Below are positions 6,432-11,644 of a stretch of 11,644 bases of DNA, in pieces. The stretch lies in the NCBI GenBank assembly GCA_036338615.1, contig JAYZBT010000357.1, positions 1 to 11,644 of the forward strand. The letters are read 5' to 3'. Position 1 is the stretch's first letter. Every line of letters starts with the position of its first letter. A program made the position numbers and the translations under genes. The notes beneath the pieces are model-generated. The model made no database searches and was not told the origin of the DNA. It saw only the letters and a list, made by a program, of their open reading frames with translations. The stretch comes from UBA1138 sp036338615 (GTDB taxonomy: Bacteria > Gemmatimonadota > Gemmatimonadetes > Longimicrobiales > Gaopeijiaceae).

Positions 6432-8249
6432 ATGGCCCTGATCAGCTGCCAGAGTCTTCGCATTGCCTTCGGCGGCCCCCTTCTGCTCGACCACGCCGAC
6501 CTCCAGCTCGAACGGGGGGAGCGTGTGGGGCTGCTCGGTCGAAACGGGGAAGGCAAGTCCACGCTCCTGAACATCATCGCGGGCGCCGTGGCGCCCGATG
6601 CCGGGGAGGTCGTTCGCGATTCGGGCTTGCGCGTTGCCATCGTCGAGCAGCAGGTGCCTGAAGGCCTGCCAGGGTCTGTTCTGGACGTGATCGACTCGGG
6701 CTCACTCCCGGGGGCCACGGAGCGTCACCACGCGGAGCGCATGTGCTCCCTTCTTCACCTCGATCCCGACCAGCCTTTCTCGAGTCTCTCGGGTGGACAG
6801 AAGCGCCGAGCGCTACTGGGCAAAGCCACGGTCTCCGACCCCGACCTGCTGCTTCTCGACGAGCCCACCAATCACCTCGATCTGGAGCACATCGACCAAC
6901 TGGAGAACATTCTCCTTCGCTTCCAGGGCAGCCTGCTCTTCATCACCCACGACCGGATGTTCCTGCAGCGCATCGCCACCCGTATCGTCGAACTGGATCG
7001 GGGTCGCCTCACGTCGTGGGCCTGTGATTATCCCACATACCTCGCGCGCAAGGACGCATCGCTCGCGAACGAAGAGAAGCAGTGGGCGCTCTTCGATCGA
7101 AAATTGGCGAAGGAAGAGACCTGGATTCGCCAAGGTATCAAGGCTCGCCGCACCAGAAACGAGGGAAGGGTTCGCGCGTTGCAGCAGCTTCGCCGAGATC
7201 GTGCCGACCGGCGGGAGCGGGTCGGACAGGTCCGCCTGCACATGCAGGAGGTGGAGCGTTCCACAGCGAAGATCGTCGAGGCGAAGCAGGTGACGTTCGC
7301 ATACGAGACCGGAGAATCCCCCGCGACCGAGGTCGTCCGCGACTTCAGCGCGGCCATCCATCGCGGCGACAAGGTCGGCATCATCGGGCCCAACGGGTGT
7401 GGGAAGACGACGCTACTGAACCTCTTGCTCGGCAACCTGAACCCCCACGAAGGCACCGTGAAGCACGGCGCTCGCCTGCAGGTCGCCTACTTCGACCAGC
7501 ACCGCGACGAACTCGAAACCACGGCTACCGTGGCGGAAGCCGTCGCGGGCGGGAACGAGTACGTCAGCATCGGGGAGGGGCGGAAGCACATCTACGGTTA
7601 CCTGCAGGACTTCCTCTTTTCTGCCGAGACCGCTCGCCAGCCTGTATGCAGTCTGTCTGGAGGGGAGCGTAGCAGGCTTCTGCTGGCGAGGCTTTTCACC
7701 CAGCCCGCGAACGTTCTCGTGCTGGACGAACCCACCAACGACCTCGATACCGAAACCCTCGAGCTGCTCGAGGCCCGTCTGGTGGCATTCAAGGGCACGG
7801 TCCTGGTGGTCAGTCACGACCGCGCGTTTCTGGACAACCTCTGCACCAGCACCTTGGTCTTCGAGTCTCAGGGCGCCTTTCGAGAGTATGTCGGCGGCTA
7901 TTCCGACTGGCAGCGCACCGTGGCTGCGCAGGAGTCCGGGCAGGGAGGAGACCCGCCTGCTGGCTCGCCGGGTGACAAGAGGCCTCGCGCCCAGAGGGCG
8001 AACCGGAAGCGGGATGATGGCACGCCCAAGAAGCCCAGCTACAAGGAGAGGCAAGAGTGGATCGAGTTGCCCGGGCAGATCGAAGCGCTCGAACACGAAC
8101 TACACGCGCTCCAGGCGCGAATGGCTGATCCTGCGTTCTTCCAGGAGGACGCCGGTGAGATCCGCGATGTGAGTCAGCGCGCCAAGCAGATCCCACACGA
8201 AATCGACCTTGCGTTCGAACGGTGGGGCGAGCTGGACGAGCGTGCGTAG
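6432..8249 (+). CDS. uup: ABC-F ATPase Uup
   Basis: The product has 605 residues with two fused ABC domains and no membrane segment, so it is a cytoplasmic ABC-F protein. Domain 1 has Walker A GRNGEGKS (36-43), signature LSGGQ (119-123), Walker B LLLLDEP with Glu144, and switch His173. Domain 2 has GPNGCGKT (319-326), LSGGE (408-412), LVLDEPTNDLD with Glu433, and His462. The interdomain linker carries WIRQGIKARRTRNEGRV (231-247), the hallmark that separates Uup from EttA and other ABC-F groups. A basic linker (about 500-540) leads to a C-terminal coiled-coil domain (540-605; ELPGQIEALEHELHALQ), again Uup-like and thought to bind nucleic acid. Uup acts at the ribosome or on branched DNA intermediates; E. 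coli mutants show raised transposon excision. All ATPase residues are intact. ATG 6432 matches the family N-terminus, although its Shine-Dalgarno site is weak. The gene is monocistronic. Confidence 0.95.
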   Translation: MALISCQSLRIAFGGPLLLDHADLQLERGERVGLLGRNGEGKSTLLNIIAGAVAPDAGEVVRDSGLRVAIVEQQVPEGLPGSVLDVIDSGSLPGATERHHAERMCSLLHLDPDQPFSSLSGGQKRRALLGKATVSDPDLLLLDEPTNHLDLEHIDQLENILLRFQGSLLFITHDRMFLQRIATRIVELDRGRLTSWACDYPTYLARKDASLANEEKQWALFDRKLAKEETWIRQGIKARRTRNEGRVRALQQLRRDRADRRERVGQVRLHMQEVERSTAKIVEAKQVTFAYETGESPATEVVRDFSAAIHRGDKVGIIGPNGCGKTTLLNLLLGNLNPHEGTVKHGARLQVAYFDQHRDELETTATVAEAVAGGNEYVSIGEGRKHIYGYLQDFLFSAETARQPVCSLSGGERSRLLLARLFTQPANVLVLDEPTNDLDTETLELLEARLVAFKGTVLVVSHDRAFLDNLCTSTLVFESQGAFREYVGGYSDWQRTVAAQESGQGGDPPAGSPGDKRPRAQRANRKRDDGTPKKPSYKERQEWIELPGQIEALEHELHALQARMADPAFFQEDAGEIRDVSQRAKQIPHEIDLAFERWGELDERA

Positions 8250-8269
8250 CGTCGGACTCGAATAACATC

Positions 8270-8301
8270 GAGGGCGGCCGCGCCGAAGCACGACCGCCCT
8301 C
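8270..8301. terminator. Possible bidirectional terminator hairpin
   Basis: GAGGGCGG (8270-8277) pairs with CCGCCCTC (8294-8301) around a 16-nt loop, between the convergent uup and M14 peptidase genes. Two further pairs are possible after one C-A mismatch. There is no T-tract, so the call rests on stem and position. Confidence 0.5.
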
Positions 8302-8333
8302 TCACCGGACCGGTCTGGGTTCGGTGTCGCGGC

Positions 8334-11267
8334 CTACATGCCGTTGCCCGGCGTGGTGACCGGCTCGTCCTCCGCGCTGTTTCGACCCGCGTCGAGGTCG
8401 TTCCAGTTCAAGATGGCGTTGAAACCCAGGAAGAACGTGCCCTGGGTTTGCCAGCGCCAGAACGGCCGGATGGAGAAACTGACCACGTGGCCGTCCCCGA
8501 CCGGAGCGTCGATCACCTGGGCCCTTCCCGCCAAAGCCTCACCGCCGGCGAGCGCGCCTGAAAGCAGGATCTGATCGGCGTTTCGCGGAAAGTGCATGAT
8601 GACGCGAGGACCGTCGGCACCACCGCCACCGCCACCACCGCCGAAGCCGCCACGGCCGAAGCCGCCGCGACCGCCGCGACCACCCCCACCACTCCGGCCC
8701 GTCGTCTCCTCAGGATTCTGGTAGTCGGAGAGGGTCGGACGTGTAGCCATAGGTGTCGTGTTCTGCCAATTCCCGCCACGGCGCCCGAAGCCTCGTCCGC
8801 CGGCACCGCCGCCGGTCGAGAGCACCAGATCGTTGTGGAAGTACACGGGCAGCTGGTCGCCGTCGTAGCCATAGGAAATGGGGCTGGTCTTATCCGCGAT
8901 GATGCCGCGATGGATCGAGCCCGGTGCGGTGAGCCCCGTTGGGCTCTCGATGTTCACGCCCGCCGTCACGCCATATTCGGGCATGATCGACGAGGTCGAG
9001 CCCTCGACGATCAGCAGGCCTCCCTCACGCACGAAGGCGGCGAGTTCCGCCATGCCTTCCCATCCCATGCCGCCTCGGATGTCGTCGCTCTCGTCGATTC
9101 CACCCAGGTTGGGTGTCTCTTCGCTCTTCCTGTAGGGAAGTGGCAGATCGCCTGTCATGGCGAAGCCGTTGATGTGCGACTGCGCGTTCCCGCCCACGTG
9201 CGGGTAGATGATGACGTCGTACCGTTCCCGCAGATTGCCTTCGGCGACGAGCTTGTCGGCGAAGTAGTCGTAGGGCACGCCGTAGTGGTCGAGCGCGCCG
9301 CGCACCCAACCCTCGTCCTGTGTGCGACGCCACGCGTGCAGAAACGCGATGCGCGGAACGTCGAGGTCGTGGGTCCCGACCTCCGGCATGTCGTTCGTGC
9401 CGTGCCCCTGCAGTCCGAACTCCGCCAGGCTCGCCTCCAGTGCTGAGCGGTCCGCGTCGGGAACGATGAACGTGCCTGCGGTGAACGTGCGGCCGTCCAT
9501 CTCGAACTCCTCTTCGGCCGCGAGCATCCTCGTCCCTGCATGCCGGAAGCGGAACGCCATGAGGTTGTTGTCCGTCGTGTGGTCGACCACCACGATGCTG
9601 CCACCGCCTGAGATGCCACCCGGCGCGCGCGCCGGTGCAGTGAGCAGCGTCATGTCCTCGTCGAACACCACAGGGTCCTCGATCTCGACGATCTCGACGT
9701 TACGCATGAGCTGGAAGGTCCAGCCCGCGTCGTCGTAGGGTCGTGGATTCTCGAGCGAGAACTGCTGCAAGGACAGGTACATGTCGGCGAGCGTGCGGAA
9801 CGGCTGATCCGCGCGGATCAAGTAGTCACCTGCTTCGACCTCGACGCCGCCCGCTTCGAACGAGTCGTCCGCCCGGTGGATCTCCAGGCCCTGCCGCATG
9901 AGCTCATTCACCGCGTCCACCGCGTCGGCGCGCCGGCGCTGGCCGGACGGGATGAGCCACGCATTGATCGGTCCGTCGACTCCTCTGCGTACGGACCGCT
10001 TGTTCTTCACCCAGTAATTGTCGAGGAAGGTCTCGCGGTGATCCGCGGTGTACTTCAGTGAGAACAGCACGCCCGATTGCTGAATGTTCGTGTTGTTTCT
10101 GGGGCCCCACTCGATGGTCGCGAGTGGGGGGTTCGGGCGGAACCACTCGCGGCTCGTCGTGGTGCCGCCTACGCGCAGCGTCCGGTTCTGCGGCCCGTAG
10201 CTCGCGACCTCGTAAAAGCGCCCGATCGCATTGTGGCCGTGCGCGATGCTGAACATGTAGTTCGGAGTCCACCCGTCGTAGAAGCCATACGTCCATACGC
10301 CTGGAACGTCACGCTTGGTCATCTCGAGCACGTCGTTTTCGGCGAGCATCCACCACTCCGTGACCGTGATGGCGTCGAACGCCTCGTTGTAGGGTCCCGT
10401 GCCGGTGGACGAGTACAGGTAGTTCTGCGCTTCGTGCAGATCGTGCATGATCGTCGGCGCCCACTCCAGCTGGATCGCGGTCACGTTCTTGGTGAGCGCG
10501 AGCATCTGGCCCATGGCGTCGCGATTGTTGTCGTGTGCGACGTATTTGCCCCAATACATGAGAGGCAGGCGCGCCGCACCGTCGGGTCGACCCTTGTTGT
10601 AGTAATAGGTGTCGACCTGCTTTTCGCGGCCGTCCACCTCGATGACCGGAGTGATGAACGTCACGATGTTGTCGCGGATGTCCTCGATGAACTCGGTGTC
10701 CTCGACGACCAGCCGGTACGCGAGCTCCTGCAGCATCTCGGGCCCGCCGTTCTCCGTGGAGTGCATGCCGGAGGTCAACCAGTAGATGGGCTTGGCGATC
10801 TCCTCGATCAGCTCCTGGGCCCGCTCCTCGGTAGTCGCCCGCGGGTCCGTGAGCTCCTGCATGTATCCCTTGTACTGGTCGAGGTTGGCGATCGTCTCTT
10901 CGTTGGCGATCGCCATGAGGATCATCTCGCGACCCTCCTCCGTCTGGCCGATCGACCACACGGTCGCCCGCGGTGACGCGTCGGCGATCGCGCGCAGGTA
11001 GCGGTGGATGTCCCCGGCGTACGTGAGCTCGTCGGGCGTGCCGATGATGCGGCCGTGGAAGTCGAGCGGCGTCGGAACGGTCTCCGACGCGGGAAGGTGG
11101 TCGACGAGTTCCGTGAGGATGCGGTCGTCCTGCGTATGCTCGAGAATGAGCCGCGTATACTCTTCGTCGTTGGCCTGAGCGCCGCTCGCCTGAGCGAACG
11201 CGACGGCCGGGGTGACGGCCACGAATGCCAGGATGACCCAGAGTGGACTGTGGACTCTGCGCGACAT
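8334..11267 (-). CDS. Secreted M14-family zinc carboxypeptidase with C-terminal GATase-like domain
   Basis: The product has 977 residues. ATG 11267 follows an AGGGGG site by five bases and starts a signal peptide (MSRRVHSPLWVILAFVAVTP, then AVAFAQ|ASGA). The frame is open further upstream, but that part has no coding character. The M14 catalytic domain spans about 70-400. Zinc ligands are His169 and Glu172 in SGMHSTE and His278 in MHDLHEAQNY. Asn248-Arg249 is a likely substrate-carboxylate site. Glu353 in GRFYEVAS is the likely general base, 75 residues after His278 (74 in bovine carboxypeptidase A). Residues about 430-630 form an uncharacterised middle region. About 636-815 resemble a class I glutamine-amidotransferase-like fold (RIAFLHAWRRTQDEGWVRGAL ... 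YDVIIYPHVGG ... LLIVEGSTSS) without a nucleophilic cysteine. Two Gly/Arg tracts (819-832, 857-883) precede a terminal beta domain. There is no cysteine at all. It probably cleaves exogenous peptides in the periplasm or outside; specificity is unknown. Confidence 0.93.
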   Translation of the reverse strand: MSRRVHSPLWVILAFVAVTPAVAFAQASGAQANDEEYTRLILEHTQDDRILTELVDHLPASETVPTPLDFHGRIIGTPDELTYAGDIHRYLRAIADASPRATVWSIGQTEEGREMILMAIANEETIANLDQYKGYMQELTDPRATTEERAQELIEEIAKPIYWLTSGMHSTENGGPEMLQELAYRLVVEDTEFIEDIRDNIVTFITPVIEVDGREKQVDTYYYNKGRPDGAARLPLMYWGKYVAHDNNRDAMGQMLALTKNVTAIQLEWAPTIMHDLHEAQNYLYSSTGTGPYNEAFDAITVTEWWMLAENDVLEMTKRDVPGVWTYGFYDGWTPNYMFSIAHGHNAIGRFYEVASYGPQNRTLRVGGTTTSREWFRPNPPLATIEWGPRNNTNIQQSGVLFSLKYTADHRETFLDNYWVKNKRSVRRGVDGPINAWLIPSGQRRRADAVDAVNELMRQGLEIHRADDSFEAGGVEVEAGDYLIRADQPFRTLADMYLSLQQFSLENPRPYDDAGWTFQLMRNVEIVEIEDPVVFDEDMTLLTAPARAPGGISGGGSIVVVDHTTDNNLMAFRFRHAGTRMLAAEEEFEMDGRTFTAGTFIVPDADRSALEASLAEFGLQGHGTNDMPEVGTHDLDVPRIAFLHAWRRTQDEGWVRGALDHYGVPYDYFADKLVAEGNLRERYDVIIYPHVGGNAQSHINGFAMTGDLPLPYRKSEETPNLGGIDESDDIRGGMGWEGMAELAAFVREGGLLIVEGSTSSIMPEYGVTAGVNIESPTGLTAPGSIHRGIIADKTSPISYGYDGDQLPVYFHNDLVLSTGGGAGGRGFGRRGGNWQNTTPMATRPTLSDYQNPEETTGRSGGGGRGGRGGFGRGGFGGGGGGGGADGPRVIMHFPRNADQILLSGALAGGEALAGRAQVIDAPVGDGHVVSFSIRPFWRWQTQGTFFLGFNAILNWNDLDAGRNSAEDEPVTTPGNGM
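8619..8699 (-). repeat. Gly/Arg/Phe-rich tract in the M14 peptidase
   Basis: This stretch encodes residues 857-883, including GGGRGGRGGFGRGGFGG followed by a run of eight glycines. The DNA contains imperfect copies of CCGCCGAAGCCGCC, so replication slippage could change its length. It links the GATase-like region to the terminal beta domain. Confidence 0.8.
8772..8813 (-). repeat. Second Gly/Arg-rich tract in the M14 peptidase
   Basis: Residues 819-832 read GGGAGGRGFGRRGG. The tract is separated from the larger one by 24 ordinary residues (NWQNTTPMATRPTLSDYQNP...), so the whole region 819-883 is likely disordered. Confidence 0.7.
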
Positions 11268-11272
11268 GAAAA

Positions 11273-11278
11273 CCCCCT
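11273..11278 (-). promoter_or_regulatory. Ribosome binding site of the M14 peptidase
   Basis: AGGGGG on the minus strand lies five bases before ATG 11267. It fixes this start over the longer upstream open frame and fits the signal peptide that begins there. Confidence 0.65.
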
Positions 11279-11299
11279 GTGCCTCATTGAAATGCGTGC

Positions 11300-11313
11300 C
11301 CGGCACGTGCCGG
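11300..11313. promoter_or_regulatory. Perfect 14-bp palindrome, possible operator
   Basis: CCGGCACGTGCCGG is its own reverse complement. It lies 33 bp upstream of the peptidase start, in the 165-bp gap between the divergent peptidase and methyltransferase genes. Its position suits a dimeric regulator acting on the peptidase leader. On the minus strand a weak TTGCGG-17-TACACC pair lies just upstream (about 11322-11350). I saw no convincing promoter for the methyltransferase. Confidence 0.35.
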
Positions 11314-11432
11314 TCTACGTGTGGTGTATCGGTGCGGAATAGGACCCGCAAGGGAGCCCGGATGCTGGAGCGCGGGATCGCGCGCACCGCGTCGATTTGA
11401 CCGACGGGCGACGGGTCGAGAACGTGGGTTGT

Positions 11433-11644
11433 ATGTCTCACAGCGTGCGCAAGCATCTCGGCGTCGATATCGACGCCTACGACGATCAGATCCGTCGCTT
11501 CATTCCCGGCTACGAGGCGATGCTGTGCGCGGCTGCCGAGGCGGTGGCGTCCGTCCGGCCCGGCTTGGTCCTGGATCTCGGTGCGGGCACCGGCGGGCTC
11601 TCCGAGGTATTGCTTCGCGAGGACGGTGTGGGCCACGTCGAGCT
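11433..11644 (+). CDS. Class I SAM-dependent methyltransferase, N-terminus only
   Basis: The gene runs off the right edge; 70 codons are visible. The sequence MSHSVRKHLGVDIDAYDDQI, then RRFIPGYEAML, is typical of the N-terminal helices of small-molecule methyltransferases. VLDLGAGTGGLSEVLL (about residues 49-64) is motif I, the glycine-rich SAM-binding loop of the Rossmann-like fold. An acidic residue (motif II) would be expected soon after the last visible codons. ATG 11433 has only a weak GTGGG site; an in-frame GTG at 11424 is the alternative and would add three residues. There is no signal peptide, so it is cytoplasmic. The substrate cannot be told from this part. It is divergent from the peptidase, with a 165-bp shared gap. 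Confidence 0.85.
   Translation, partial: MSHSVRKHLGVDIDAYDDQIRRFIPGYEAMLCAAAEAVASVRPGLVLDLGAGTGGLSEVLLREDGVGHVE

Noticed and set aside
6261..6494. N-terminal extension of the Asp-box gene to GTG 6494
   Set aside because: It would cross the promoter candidate and overlap uup. A signal peptide and Shine-Dalgarno site start at ATG 6260.
8616..8700. CRISPR-like or tandem-repeat array
   Set aside because: The repeats are codon-level copies inside the peptidase Gly/Arg tract and have no spacers.
10077..10976. 299-residue plus-strand open frame
   Set aside because: It is antisense to the peptidase catalytic domain and has no recognisable motif.
11370..11385. Near-palindrome GCGCGGGATCGCGCGC
   Set aside because: It has an internal mismatch pair and only G/C arms, so it is too easily formed by chance in this base composition.
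11268..11636. N-terminal extension of the M14 peptidase
   Set aside because: It overlaps the methyltransferase gene in antisense. The signal peptide and strong ribosome site place the start at 11267.

Overview
This window reads as chromosomal DNA from a GC-rich, Gram-negative-type bacterium. Third codon positions are strongly G/C, and five of the eight genes begin with a recognisable or probable signal peptide. Secreted Asp-box (sortilin-like) and LVIVD beta-propellers, together with a very large two-part M14 carboxypeptidase, are a gene mix I associate with Gemmatimonadota and neighbouring soil or marine phyla. That assignment is an inference from gene content; the window has no rRNA or other marker to prove it. 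I see no transposase, integrase, tRNA, CRISPR array or phage gene.

Layout. The left end (1-922, minus strand) holds the first 62 codons of a secreted protein that runs off the window, a short out-of-frame remnant of an NHL-type beta-propeller C-terminus, and a secreted protein of about 180 residues that I do not recognise. Divergent from these is ridA (1058-1453, plus), which ends in a strong hairpin shared with the convergent gene cluster beyond it. That cluster (6260 to 1542, minus) has three exported products. They are a 914-residue Asp-box beta-propeller, a 178-residue DsrE-family protein whose ATG overlaps the preceding stop codon, and a 446-residue LVIVD-repeat beta-propeller 97 bp further on.

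The ABC-F ATPase uup (6432-8249, plus) diverges from the cluster. It converges on a 977-residue secreted M14 zinc carboxypeptidase (11267-8334, minus), with a possible terminator hairpin between them. The right end holds the start of a class I SAM-dependent methyltransferase (11433 onward, plus), divergent from the peptidase. The 165 bp between them contain a perfect 14-bp palindrome.

How the genes relate. The envelope-directed genes all lie on the minus strand and the cytoplasmic housekeeping genes (ridA, uup, methyltransferase) on the plus strand. The peptidase, the Asp-box protein and the LVIVD protein would suit a scavenging, protein-degrading lifestyle. The most notable unexplained signals are five. 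First, translational coupling of a periplasmic DsrE protein to an Asp-box propeller. Second, Gly/Arg-rich RGG-like tracts in two unrelated secreted proteins. Third, a TTGNNN-17-TAGGCT promoter pattern found upstream of two minus-strand units. Fourth, the propeller remnant abutting the stop codon of the unknown secreted gene. Fifth, the palindrome upstream of the peptidase. I did not find anything that I can defend as a complete new defence or mobile system.
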